Part shown: piece by piece, positions 36,060 to 47,124 of the stretch
How the letters are laid out: each line of letters starts with the position of its first letter
Numbering within the stretch: the first letter of the stretch is position 1
Source: Trogon surrucura
Lineage: Eukaryota > Chordata > Aves > Trogoniformes > Trogonidae
Assembly: GCA_020746105.1 (NCBI GenBank)
Contig: CM036633.1
Location: 13,500,501-13,564,500, forward strand
Direction of reading: 5' to 3'
DNA: 64,000 nt
Notes under the pieces: generated by a model
Database searches by the model: none
What the model was told of the DNA's origin: nothing
What the model saw: only the letters and a program-made list of their open reading frames with translations
Translations under genes and position numbers: made by a program

Positions 36060-36250
36060 CATAGGGTTTCTCCTGCTTTGATGTTGCCTTCTCCTTGGTT
36101 AGGTGGCTCTGAAATTCCCAAGACTTCCTCGCTTGTAATTAACCTAAATAGCGTTCTTTCATCTACAAACTTTATTTCACTATGCAGCCTAGTTTCCAGG
36201 TCATTAATAAAGATATTGAGCAATGGGAGAGCCAGGTAAATACTTTGGGT
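36060..36250 (-). mobile_element. Very old CR1/L3-like LINE relic
   Basis: On the plus strand the text contains ttaacctaaatag, cttt(c)atctacaaacttt and then ccaggtcattaataaagata followed by ttgagcaatggg. These match, in order, the antisense consensus of ancient amniote CR1/L3 elements (recalled as ...AACCTGAATAATTT...ATCATCTGCAAACTTT...CCAGGTCATTAATAAATATATTGAACA). The copy is heavily diverged with indels and no open frame. The left boundary is uncertain. Confidence 0.65.
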
Positions 36251-38481
36251 GGTGTGGTGTTAATTATTTCCACCCTGAAAAGTGAGTCGCGTGCTTGGTC
36301 TTGTCGCAGCCCTCACCAGCATTAGGTTTACATCCAGCATCACCCACAGCTAAATCCCAGTTTGGTTAAACCAAAGCACAGCTCATCGTGGGAGGTCTTC
36401 GTGCAGCTGAGATGAGTCTCATATTAATTTAAGTCAGTCCCTCACGGAACAACTGTATTTAAATTAAATTTCTGTTGAGAGCATCCATGATAGTGGAAGT
36501 TGGTGCAAAGAAAACGCACCTTCGTTCAAATGGGTCGAACCTCGATTCGAGGTGGGTTTGACCCTGTTTTTGAGCTGTAATTTGAGGTAATTCATAGGTT
36601 GTTCATACATGAACCTTGGTCAGTGCTTGTTGCTGGGCCTGACACAGAGATAACACGCACTTGAATTTTTGCTTTATTTCTTACTCTCTCAAGCCCCCCT
36701 GGGCTGTTCGGAGTGGCCATCATGTGAAGAACAAACCAGTTTCTGTGGCCCCAACAGTGAATGGAGCCTTGGGAATTACCCAACCCATCCCCTGTTTTGC
36801 TATCCCATCCCTGACCAGCTCTTTAGTGTTTAAAAAGAAGTTAATACAGGTATCTCCTTTGGGAGGCAGAGGAAGGAGGCTGCTGCAAACAAACTCCTTC
36901 AGTATTTTTGCATTCCCTGTGGCTTCTGTGGTCCCAGCAAAGTCTTCTGTGAAAGTTTCTCCTCCTGGCTGTGATTCTCCATTGCACCAGTGCTGTCTTC
37001 GGTGTTTCCCTCTTGCTTTGACCCAGTAGCTTGAGGGCTGTGCTCAGAGAAGAAAAGTTGAACATGATCTCATTGTGGCATAAGCCTGGAGTTAAAGCTG
37101 ATGATAAAATGCTTCTGTACACCTTGGATGTTTGGGGTGGGTGGTTTGAATTCAGAGATCTCGTGCCCCAGTGCTGGGTGGGGAGCTGCCCCAGTCTTTA
37201 TCACGCAACATCATTTGAGACCCTGTCTTGGAAGCCTTGGAGAAGGGCAGAGCAGCGTGACTGATGCCGTCCTCTTCACTGGCTGACCGGAGCGTGGCTC
37301 AGTGGTGGTGGGAGAGCAGAAACTCCCTAGAAGGGACACAGTGAGCCTTACTTCTGAATTCAGAAGAAAGTAATTAACTATACTCAGGTGTCATGCTGGC
37401 TCAGGGGGCTGCTGAGTGTTGAGGCAAGGAGTGGGTGGGCAGCACATCCCACATGGCTCTGAAACCGGATGGATGGATGGAAGGAATGATGGGTGGATGG
37501 AAGGAATGATGGGTGGATGGATGGAAGAAAGGAAGGAAGACGTGTTGCAGAATGATGGTTTCTGTGCTGCCTGAAGTAAATATCTCCACGTAGACTGAAA
37601 CTCCAGCTCTGTGGGGCAGGAAAGGTAAACGGAATTTGCACATGAAGTGTTTGCATGGGGGTTGCCTGCATCAGCGCTTGCAGTGCCCTTCAGATCCAAC
37701 CGTGTTGCCTGTTGTTTCCATTATGACGTGCAAAGATTTATGTATATTTTTGCACTTAATATAGTAAGAGGCTATTTTTCAAGAAATACAAACCAGGAGC
37801 TTTCTGCTCTGTGGGAGATTCATTATGTTTTGTTTAAAGGAACCAAACTTGTTTTCCTTTCCAATGAGCACGCAAGTGTCCAGTCCCACTTACCGACTAG
37901 AGAGGGTGATTAATTCTTCTGTTTTTGTAGTCAACAGTGAAACGTGGTCTGGCGATACATAACGGCCCTGCAGCCTCGCTGGGACTGAATTATCTGGCAC
38001 AATGGAGCCTATAATTAGCAGGTGGAGTAGATGCTGTGCATGTAGCGTTAGAGGATTGCAGGGGGACAGGTTGGAGGGCAACCAAGGGAAACGAAATTAT
38101 GGCCAGGCAGTAAAAAAATTAAGTGTTTTCATCTCTGTAGGATGCTTAAAGCTTTATAATGCAAACTCAAATAAAGAAAGCCTTCATCGATGTGATGGAA
38201 TTTAACCGAAGCAGAGGCTGTGGCTGTTGTACCGCACAGCACCGGTACAATTCCTGCTGCTCCCTATGAGTTCAGAACAAGGAGGATTCTTTCTCCTAAC
38301 AGTTACGAGAAATTTGAAAGCAGAAATTTTTTTTCTGAATCTTTTATAGAAGTGAAGCTGAAATATAAACGAAACGTAGCCACTGGAGGGCCTGAAATCT
38401 TGGTGTGACTTCCAGAATTGGGATGCAAAGTGTTTGGTGGAAACCACTTTTCCCCATTAAGTTCTTTTGGTGAAAGCATGA
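36251..38481. other. Unique intronic DNA with a GGAT/GGAA minisatellite
   Basis: No exon was recognised. It contains the tetranucleotide-like tract at 37467-37540. The sequence from about 38100 up to the CR1 insertion point at 38482 is single-copy. Confidence 0.5.
37467..37540. repeat. (GGAT)n/(GGAA)n simple repeat with an embedded 20-bp unit
   Basis: Tandem ggat units alternate with ggaa. A 20-bp higher-order unit, ggatggaaggaatgatgggt, is repeated head to tail about twice before the tract ends in ggaaggaag. Confidence 0.9.
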
Positions 38482-40572
38482 GAGAATCTGGACTTCAGAA
38501 GGGCCAACTTTGGCCTCTTCAAGCAATTACTGGGGGATACCCCGTGGGACAGGGAGCTGAAAGGTAAAGGGGCCCAAGACAGTTGGTTGGCATTCAAAGA
38601 CCACTTCTTTGAAGCTCAGGATCAGTGCATCCCATCAGGTAGGAAATCAAGAAAGAGATCCAGGAGACCTGCTTGGTTAACCAGGGATCTGCTGGGCAGA
38701 CTCAGGTGGAAGGGGAGGGTGTTTAAATTGTGGAAGGAAGGGCTGACCACTTGGGTGGAGTACAGGGCAGCTGTCAGGGAGTGCAGGGAGGCAATCAGAA
38801 AAGCTAAGGCCTCCTTGGAGTTAAAACTTGCAAGGGAGGTCAAAGACAACAGAAAGGGCTTCTTCAAATACATTGCTGACAAAACTAACACTAGAGGCAA
38901 TGTAGGCCCTCTGTTGAATGAGGTGGGTGCCCTGGAGACAGAGGACAGAAAGAAGGCAGAGTTGCTGAATGCCTTCTTTGCCTCTGTCTACACTGTTGGA
39001 GACCGTCCTCAGGAGCCTCAGTCCCCTAAGGCCCCAGAGGAAGTCATGGCAAAGGAGGAGTCTGCCCTGATTGATGAGGAGTGGGTTAAGGATCAGTTTG
39101 AACACTTGGACATTCATAAATCCATGGGCCCTGATGGGATGCACCCACGGGTGCTGAGGGAGCTGGCGGGAGTCATTGCTAGGCCACTCTCCATCATCTT
39201 TGGTAAGTCGTGGGTAACAGGTGAGGTGCCTGAAGACTGGAGGAAAGCGAATGTCACTCCAGTCTATAAGAAGGGCAGGAAGGATGACCCGAGTAACTAC
39301 AGACCGGTCAGCCTCACCTCCATCCCTGGAAAGGTGATGGAACATCTTATCCTTGACACTGTCTCTAGGCATATCAAGGATAAGAAGGTTATTAGGGGCA
39401 GTCAGCATGGCTTTGCCAAGGGGAAGTCATGTTTGACCAACCTGATAGCCTTTTACGAAGACATAACCAGGTGGATGGATGGTGGCCATGCAGTGGACGT
39501 GGTCTACCTGGACATCAGCAAGGCCTTTGACACCGTCTCCCACAGCATCCTCATAGGTAAACTGAGGAAGTGTGGTCTGGATGACCAAGTAGTGAGGTGG
39601 GTCGAGAACTGGTTGAAGGGAAGAAGCCAGAGGGTTGTGGTCAATGGGGCCGAGTCTGGCTGGATGCCTGTGTCTAGTGGGGTCCCTCAGGGGTCAGTGC
39701 TTGGGCCGGTGCTGTTTAATATATTCATCAATGATCTGGATGAGGGATTAGAGAATGTTGTCAGCAAGTTTGCTGATGATACGAAGTTGGGGGGAGTGGT
39801 TGACACACCAGAAGGCTGTGCGGCCATTCAGAGAGACCTGGACAGGCTGGAGGGCTGGGCGGGGAGAAATCTGATGAAGTTTAATAAGGGCAAGTGTAGA
39901 GTTTTGCACTTGGGAAAAAATAACCCCATGTGCCAATATAGGTTGGGGACTGCCCTGCTGGAGAGCAGTGCAGGGGAAAGGGACCTGGGGGTTCTAGTGG
40001 ACAGCAGGATGACCATGAGCCAACAGTGTGCCCTCGTGGCCAAGAAGGCCAATGGCATCCTGGGGTGTATTAGAAGGGGAGTAGCAAGTAGGTCAAGAGA
40101 GGTCCTCCTGCCCCTCTACTCTGCCCTGGTGAGGCCGCATCTGGAATATTGTGTCCAGTTCTGGGCCCCTCAGTTCAAGAAGGACAGGGAGCTGCTTGAG
40201 AGAGTCCAGCGTAGAGCCACAAAGATGGTGAAGGGAGTGGAGCATCTCCCTTATGAGGAAAGGCTGAAGGAGCTGGATCTCTTTAGCTTGGAGAAGAGGA
40301 GGCTGAGGGGTGACCTCATCAATGTTTATAAATATGTCAAGGGGGAATGTCAGGAGGATGGAGCCAGGCTCTTTTCAGCGGCGTCCACTGACAGGACAAG
40401 GGGCAATGGGTGGAAGCTGGAACACAGGAGGTTCCAGAAAAATATGAGGAAAAACTTTTTCACTGTGAGGGTGACTGAGCACTGGAACAGGCTGCCTAGG
40501 GAGGTTGTGGAATCTCCATCTCTTGAGACATTCAAAACCCGCCTGGACGCGTTCCTGTGCGCTCTAGTGTAG
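38482..40572 (+). CDS. CR1 ORF2 remnant: reverse transcriptase frame, uninterrupted, endonuclease missing
   Basis: The frame is open without a stop from 38482 to the TAG at 40570. The last 661 codons (from a TTG at 38587) cover the linker, the whole RT and the C-terminal region. Numbering from that TTG: the RT entry region NYRPVSL is at about 237-243, the palm motif YLDISKAFD at 307-315, VPQGSVLGP at 366-374 and the catalytic FADD at 395-398. The C-terminal CR1 signature YCVQFWAPQ is at about 521-529 and [10 protein letters not shown] at 632-641. In intact CR1, ORF2 is about 900-1000 residues, with an N-terminal AP-like endonuclease that cuts the target; that part is absent. The first in-frame ATG is only at 39046, so the fragment has no native start and is not expected to be translated as it stands. 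The lack of any stop or frameshift over 2.1 kb suggests a fairly recent insertion. Confidence 0.9.
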   Translation, partial: ENLDFRRANFGLFKQLLGDTPWDRELKGKGAQDSWLAFKDHFFEAQDQCIPSGRKSRKRSRRPAWLTRDLLGRLRWKGRVFKLWKEGLTTWVEYRAAVRECREAIRKAKASLELKLAREVKDNRKGFFKYIADKTNTRGNVGPLLNEVGALETEDRKKAELLNAFFASVYTVGDRPQEPQSPKAPEEVMAKEESALIDEEWVKDQFEHLDIHKSMGPDGMHPRVLRELAGVIARPLSIIFGKSWVTGEVPEDWRKANVTPVYKKGRKDDPSNYRPVSLTSIPGKVMEHLILDTVSRHIKDKKVIRGSQHGFAKGKSCLTNLIAFYEDITRWMDGGHAVDVVYLDISKAFDTVSHSILIGKLRKCGLDDQVVRWVENWLKGRSQRVVVNGAESGWMPVSSGVPQGSVLGPVLFNIFINDLDEGLENVVSKFADDTKLGGVVDTPEGCAAIQRDLDRLEGWAGRNLMKFNKGKCRVLHLGKNNPMCQYRLGTALLESSAGERDLGVLVDSRMTMSQQCALVAKKANGILGCIRRGVASRSREVLLPLYSALVRPHLEYCVQFWAPQFKKDRELLERVQRRATKMVKGVEHLPYEERLKELDLFSLEKRRLRGDLINVYKYVKGECQEDGARLFSAASTDRTRGNGWKLEHRRFQKNMRKNFFTVRVTEHWNRLPREVVESPSLETFKTRLDAFLCALV

Positions 40573-40660
40573 GTGATCCTGCTCTGGCAGGGGGGTTGGA
40601 CTAGATGATCTTTGAGGTCCCTTCCAACCTTTAACATTCTGTGATTCTGTGATTCTGTGA
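38482..40660 (+). mobile_element. CR1 LINE, 5'-truncated, 2.2 kb, well preserved
   Basis: The 3' end is the diagnostic CR1 terminus, three tandem attctgtg octamers at 40636-40659, preceded by gatgatctttgaggtccctt and ccaacc. Upstream is an ORF2 frame with complete reverse-transcriptase motifs. CR1-type sequence starts at about 38485-38490 (frame reading [11 protein letters not shown]), just after a TGA in the host sequence, so the element lacks ORF1 and the endonuclease domain of ORF2, as is usual for 5'-truncated CR1 copies. Octamer-ended CR1 elements prime on their own 3' repeat and usually show no clear target-site duplication; none is seen. It is in the same orientation as the host gene, unlike most other CR1 pieces here. 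Confidence 0.95.
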
Positions 40661-41856
40661 ATAATCTTAACTAGTAAATGTCAATTTTTTAGGTATTTGG
40701 CTTGGGCACTGGGAGGACCTGAGCTGAGGGTCTCAGTCTCTGGAAACGTGTAGTTCAAAAAGATCTGGTGAGACCTCAAGTATCATCTCGTTAAAACCCT
40801 GGGTCTGGAGGTGTGACGTCTTGATCTGTTTTAACAGCACATCCTTCCCTCCTGCGGAAGGACCATGAAACCTCTGACAAGGCCTTGAGCAGCCTGGGAG
40901 GCAGTACCCATCCCTCGTGGGCCCTTGATGGCCGTTGCAACGGTTCGGGAAGCAGCAGCACTAGGTGCAGCTCTGCCGGTTGTCCCTGCTGGCACTGTTC
41001 TACTTCTTCGCGTCCGTGTGAGGTGGCGTGTGTGAGGAGTTCCCTGTCCTCCCACGCTGATAGGGCGAGGAGGGGAAAATGGGATCTCCTACTCATGCCT
41101 TGACCTTGTGGGCATCTTCTCCCTCAAGGCCATGCTTCAGGGCAGCGCTGGGCAGGTAACTGCTGCTTCCCGAGGTCTTTGGTTCATGGGTCCAGCCTTC
41201 CTGAGCTGAATGCGCCTTTGGAGAAACGCTCCGGATCCTGTGGCTCAGGAAAATATTGCAACCAAGGAGGAAGGCAATGCTGCTGTTTGTGCCTGTGCTG
41301 GCATACCTGGACACCTGGGATGTCCTGGTTTTGACCGGTGATTAAGAACGAATCTCAAAAATGAGAGCACGAGCTCTTTGCAGAATGTTTGGTTCCTTTG
41401 CGCGGCTGACGTTTCCCCTTGCTTCGTTAGCGCAGCGGTGCTGATGAGTGGGCTGCACCCACCTGGACAAAAATGCCCAGGCTGGTTTGGGGTTGTCATT
41501 TAATGGCAAAGATGGCAGCAGGACAGTTTGGGGCTTTAAAAGAGCAGTGGCAGGGCTAGCACAGCCGTCAGTCCTGCGTGACTTGAGGGCAAGGGCTGCA
41601 TGAGAAAGGTGGAACCCAGCTTGTCAGGGGAGTTTTTCCATTTTCCCTTTGTCAGCGTGAGTTACTGTGGGCCAGGGCAAATGCTTCCCTGCCAGAAGGA
41701 GCCTGGCGAGACCTTCTTTGTGAATATATGAATAGCAGTTTTGTAAACAGCGCGTCTGAATTTATGAATGATCCGTGACACCGACAGGTTGAAACGAACT
41801 CTGTAATTTCATTGTGTTAGATTTAGTAGGTCAGACATATACATGCCAAGTCAAAA

Positions 41857-41881
41857 TGACCTAGAAAACCTTTCTAGGTCA
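41857..41881. repeat. Perfect 11-bp inverted repeat with 3-base loop
   Basis: The arms tgacctagaaa and tttctaggtca are exact reverse complements separated by acc. Each arm contains the half-site-like core tgacct/aggtca, an everted arrangement of nuclear-receptor-type half sites, though the spacing of 14 bases between cores is not a standard one. Confidence 0.85.
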
Positions 41882-42729
41882 AACTATTGCTTGAAAACTT
41901 GTCTTTTTCAAAGGCAAGGCCATCAGATTTCATGCTTACTCTGACATGTTTTCCTTCTAACAGTGCAACATGAGTCTTGGGACATGGCACAGAAGGTGTC
42001 ATCTTCTCTGGGAAGAGGGAAAGAAACACGAAGAAGGGGGATACTAATTTCTTAATGTAATGAGGCCTTTTCTGGACGCCTCTCCTGTCCTGAGATAGCA
42101 TGTTGGATACCTGGATATTAGACTAGAAGTTGCAAGGCTGGTTGTGTTAGCACCTTGCTGTTTCCAGCAGCACTGAAAGCTGCCAAACTCCTGGGGCCAG
42201 CAGCAACCAGCATCTCCAGTCCACCTTTGGAGCCCTTAACCCTTAACTGCAGGGAAATCATGTCTCGGCAGGAGTTTTTTCTTCCCTGAAGAGCCTCAGG
42301 GGAGGCTGGTAAGGTTTGCATACGATGCCCTTCTTCACCAGGGAGATGGGCTGGAGACACGCCCTGCTAACCTGCTCACCGCAGCCCGGGAGGCACGGCG
42401 GTGGGGCAGTTTGGGAGGACCATGGCTGGAAGGACCTCGGACCTTCTTCCCTGCCCACGCCAGGCGCGGTTGAACCCCCCAAGCAGGGCTCAACACGGGC
42501 ACGAGGAGCATCCCAGCATCTTCTGCTGGCTCCCCGGCGATGCCACCCTGCCGGCGTTCCCACCGGAGCGGCACAGCCCGAGCTCCACAGGTTGAGAATC
42601 GTTTGTTGAGCCGAGCCGTGACCTACTTGAAAAGTAGCTTTTGCCATCCCGGGGAAGTGGGTAATGGGAGGCTGCGGTGCCTTCTGAACAATTACAGCTC
42701 GCAGCAGTCCAAATGAAAATGTTTGTGGA

Positions 42730-43330
42730 AAACAACATGTGCATAATTAAGGCTTAATGAGCCCTTGTCTGTTTGGAATCTGCAATTAGATTTATAATAG
42801 AAAATACTAGCAAATGCCAAATAGCTTTAAAAGAAGCTGAGATAAAAGATAATTTTGCTGCAAATCTATAGTAATACTGTAATTTAATGAGCTGGAAGTG
42901 GCACAGAGAAAGACTGTAAAAGCTTTGGACAAGTTTGTATTGTGCGTGTTTATCTTATCTGAGCATTTCCCTATCTATAAAGCTGTCAGTCTTGCTTTTA
43001 ACTGCTTGGAAAAAGGCAGGACTTTGCTAAAATGAGGAAGACTCCCTCTGTTTATTTTTATTTGAGTCATTAATTAGTCAGGCAAAATGGCTTTTTCTCC
43101 TTCTCATCAATGTGCTTTAAACTTCTTGTTAGGGTTAATAATAGTAATAATAGTAATAATAATGTCTCTATTGAATTATTTACAGTGAAGCAGGGGCATA
43201 ATAGTAATAAGAGGTGCCTCCTTCTGACTAGTTTCATTAATTTTAATGAGTTTTCAACTGTCATTTTAAGACATTGAGCGTTTTCAACATTAAAGTGTGT
43301 ATTTTAAGAAGTAAATCTTGAGGCCAGCTT
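42730..43330. other. AT-rich single-copy block, candidate conserved non-coding element
   Basis: About 600 bases of markedly AT-rich, mostly non-repetitive sequence with many TAAT/ATTA cores and GATAA sites, flanked by GC-rich DNA. No transposon match was seen. Function is inferred from composition only. Confidence 0.35.
43136..43163. repeat. (TAA/TAG)n trinucleotide microsatellite
   Basis: Runs of taataatag and taataataa units over 28 bases, with a further atagtaata at 43201-43209. Confidence 0.85.
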
Positions 43331-44023
43331 GGCTGCAATAAGCACATACTGTCTTCTCACCCTAAAGAAAACAAGTTATGCAGCAGTAAAATTTGCTGGA
43401 AAGATTAAGATGATGAAGAGGTCTCAAAAAAAAAAAAATAAAAAGAGAAAAAAGAAGCTGGAAGTGGAGGTGCTTGGGAGACATGGTTTGCTGGGGAAAC
43501 CATGAAGCTGAGGTTGGGGATGAAGTGGTACCAGCGTGGTCCTGGCAGGGAGTCGGCACCGGGGCGATGCGCTGGCAGGGTGGTACGTGCCCAGGCAGGA
43601 TGGACGAGGCTGTGGTAGGGCTGCCTGGGCAGATACCTTTCCAAGGTGGTTTTCTTGCCCGTGTGAGGTATCACTGACCTTCAGCTTCTGTAACACCGTG
43701 GCTTTGCGCATCTGGAGTCTCCGGTGTGTGAAGTTACGACACCGGCGTTGCAGATTTTGGCCCCCAGCCCTCCAGCTCCCCGTTGCTGCTTGGGACTGTA
43801 TTTCAGTTGTTCGTTGCACCAAGCTGCCAGTTAAATTGCTGCTTCTGCAGAGGGCCAGGGTTGTGAGGCTTTTTTGGGTGTTTACCCCAAACGGCTTGCT
43901 CGGCTCGCAGCTGTGCGCTACATTAATTCTTTACGGTTTTGTTTCCACTGGATCTTCCCGACTCTCGCTAGGATTAGGATCTACTTAGGTGATGGGCAAG
44001 GCTTTACGGAAGATGCATGTGGA

Positions 44024-44189
44024 GTCGTAGAACCATAGAATTAAAAAAATCTGGCTCCAACCCCCCCCCCGCCATGGGCAGGGACATCCCCCACTAGACC
44101 ATGTTGCCCAAAGCCCCATCCAACCTGGCCTTAAATCTTTCAGGGATGGGGCTGCCACCTCCTCTCTGGGCAACCTGTGCCAGGGTCTG
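44024..44189 (-). mobile_element. CR1 3'-end fragment
   Basis: On the plus strand the fragment starts with the antisense terminal motif (gtcgtagaaccatagaatt). It continues with gccatgggcagggacatccc, agaccatgttgcccaaagcc and ctggccttaaatctttcagg, and ends at caacctgtgccagggtctg. This is the antisense 3' end of an avian CR1 subfamily. A poly-C run (44062-44070) replaces part of the consensus. It is about 165 bases long. Confidence 0.9.
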
Positions 44190-47124
44190 TGATTTAAATA
44201 AGACAGGGCCAGATAAGAGAGGGGAAAAGTGCCGAGTGGCCTAAAGCTGTACCAAAAGTGGACAATGAAGATGCTCCCAGCCTTCCAGGATGTAATTTCA
44301 GAAATAGCCTTCCTGTCATCCTTGTTTTGGCTTTGGTTGGGCTCTTTTTGTGTGTGTGTAAGGGAGATCTGACTTTGCATTAGTTTTTTTTAAAATCATA
44401 AATGTGTCCAAACGTTGAAGGTGAAATAGTAAAATGGATTGTACTTTGTCAGCCTTTTTTTTTTTTCCTTTTTTTGCAAGTCATACTATGTGCCTCTGCA
44501 AGAGTTATTTGCATACACAGTTGGGCACAGAACCACAGAAGGCAGCTTTTCACCCGTGCCAAATATTTGTGTGTTGGAGACTATTCTCTAAATGACTAGC
44601 GTGGAAGCTCTCTGATTATGTTTTTTTTCCCTCCTGACTAGCTGCTTTTGCATAACTCTCCGTGTTCTCACCATAATTTTCTTGAAAAATGATTATTCTT
44701 CTCCCTTAGGCTTTGCAAGAGAAGAGAAAAAAACCTGATCTTGAATTCTGGGGGGGGCAGAGGTGTGCTTTTGCTCTCACTAGTCGGGCAAAGCTTCAAG
44801 TGATGGGGGCGTTTCACTGCACTTGCACGCGAGTAGCATCTCCTCCGGGCTGCGCTTCTGCCTGGCTTTGCTGAAGGAACGGTGGCTGTAGAGAGAATTA
44901 AAGTCACTGTTCTATTTCTTGAGTGGCAACTGAGTGGCACCTGTGCTTTAGGTGAATTTTCAGTGAGTGAGGAGATGCTCGGGAGGCGGGTTGTTAACCT
45001 GCGCGGCTGTCAGCCAGGCAGCGAGGATCAGAAGCACATAATACGTGGTCTTAAAAAGTTAATAGCTTTAAGCAATCTTTGCATCGCGCCTCTGACAGCT
45101 CTCTCCCTCTTATTTATTTACTCAGCAGCTGCGAGGAGATCAGTAAAGATTTCCAAAACCGTTCCCTCCCATCCGTCAAACGCGGCATGACCGGCGTGGC
45201 TGCCGCGGCAGCTTCCTTGGCTGCTGGTTTTGCTTCTCTGAGCCCCGCGATGGCTTTTATTCAGTTTTTCATTCATGGTCAGCTCCAGGGTTTGGGTGTG
45301 CTGCTGCCCATGCGAGGTCCCTGCTTGCTCCCGGGGCCAGGGGGCAAAATTATAGGTTAGGAGAACTTTGTGGCTTACAGTTTGGATTGTGGGGGTTTTT
45401 TTTAACCCCCGACACTCCCTTGCTTTTGGTGCTGGTGGCCACGTGTAGCTCCTCTTCAGCAATAGCTCTTGTTCTGGGGTTGAAATCACCATCCTTATAA
45501 AAGTCTTCCAGAGCTGCTTCCGAGGCAGACAGGTAGAAGCTCTATTTTTATCTCAACCCTGAGGTTTTATCTTGCAAAAAGACCACTGTTTCTAGATACC
45601 TTTGACTCTGTCACAGTTCTTTGTGCAGAGCCTCCACGGCTTCTTTAAGATCTTTGTGCCTCTCTTAGTTTCCTGTGAATTGCAAGTGTTACCGGTGAAG
45701 CAGGCAGCACAGTTAAGTCTCTTATCACTTACTGTATTTGTTTCAGACTGTCTACACACCAGCCTGGTGCCAGGAAAATGTGCTGCATTCATTTACCTTC
45801 CTCCCTGGCCGACAGCGTGCAGGGCTCCAGGCAGTTCAGTGTGAGCTGGTGCCTTCAGCTCTCCCGGTTATTCAGCTGCACACGGGACAAAATGCAGCTT
45901 AGCAAGGGCCTGGTATTTTTTTTTTCTTTTTTCTTTTACAGATAAACTCCTCGAGCACCTGCGTAAGCGTGGTAAACACCGCAGGATGTGCTGCTTGTTT
46001 GGTTTTGCAAAGGAAGCGCCGTACCTGCCCGAACCTCGCAACTCCATCGGTGCAATCCTGCCTTGCAAAACAAACGGCGCCGTCAGTGATGGGTCGGAGA
46101 AGTTCTGGCTGACAGCAGGGGTGTGCTGGGACTGGGAGGTGCAGCCTGTTTTGCCGTAGCTGTGCCCAAACTTAGAGAAATTGGGACGGGTTTAGTCTGC
46201 AGCTCCAGGAGGAGGAGGAGGATGGAGACCTCTGGCACCCCAGGGTTGCTCAGAGCATCACCCAGCACCTCTTGCAGCCGCCCGTGGGTCTGGGTGCTCA
46301 CGGGGTTGAACACTAGAAACTAAGCAGTCATCTGCTGAATATGATCACAGGGTATTAGGTCAAGATCTGCCCTCCAGAGCCAAAAAAACCAACCCCTCCT
46401 CCATGCACCGCAGAGGTCCAAGCATGAACAACGTTGGCCTTTAAATTAACCGTGCCCTTCTCTGAGCATCGTTCATCCCTGCTGCGGCCGGGGGAAGGAG
46501 AGGAGGCTGGATGGAGGATGGTCTGTGCTGCTTTCGCTTCATTTTGGAGTCGCCCCTGAAGGGGTTAAGGAGAATTTTGATCTTGGCAATATTTTTGTGC
46601 TTATACGTTCTGTTTCTCATTTCCATGACAAAGATGGTAGGAAGAGCAGAATAAGGTACAGAATTTGCAGAGCAATTTTAAGACTGTAATGAGAACAGAA
46701 AATAGTAGGGGGAGAAGAATTGTAATTAGAATATGAAATGGGAAAAAAAAAAAAATTAATCTATTTCCATGTCAGTCTTAAGACTAGATTCTGCTGCTCC
46801 CTGTAGCTTTCCGTGGATGGATTTTTGTGTGTGTATGTGAAGAGCCTGAACTCCTTTGCAGGCTCTGAAAGGTCCAGGCAAATGAGTTTAAGTCCTCATT
46901 CTCCCCCAAATAACATGATAACAATAATTTTGTGTGCAGCGTTCACAGAAAACCAGCCAGTCTCTTAGCTAGATGAACGCTGTCGCTTGGATAGTGGTGG
47001 CATTCAAGATCTGTCCAGCCTTGAGTACAGGAGAATAGAGAGGGGTGCTGGAGATGCTCCTGAGACGGAGATCCATGCATCTGCCTGGGCAAGCATTGCA
47101 CGGTCACATATCACATAAGTCCCT
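44190..47124. other. Unique intronic DNA
   Basis: T-runs at 44456-44466 and 45917-45926 and an A-run at 46743-46754 interrupt otherwise unique sequence. A stretch at 45000-45360 is relatively CpG-rich. No exon or RNA gene was recognised. Confidence 0.45.

Larger units (their letters stand above)
40661..44023. other. Unique intronic DNA with an AT-rich block
   Basis: No exon was recognised. A perfect hairpin lies at 41857-41881, CpG-containing sequence at about 42360-42600 and an AT-rich block at 42730-43330 that includes a trinucleotide microsatellite. An A-rich run is at 43425-43451. Confidence 0.5.

Noticed and set aside
45000-45360. Alternative first exon of the host gene in a CpG-containing stretch
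   Set aside because: No ATG-led frame resembling a TOX N-terminus and no donor in a matching phase was found.
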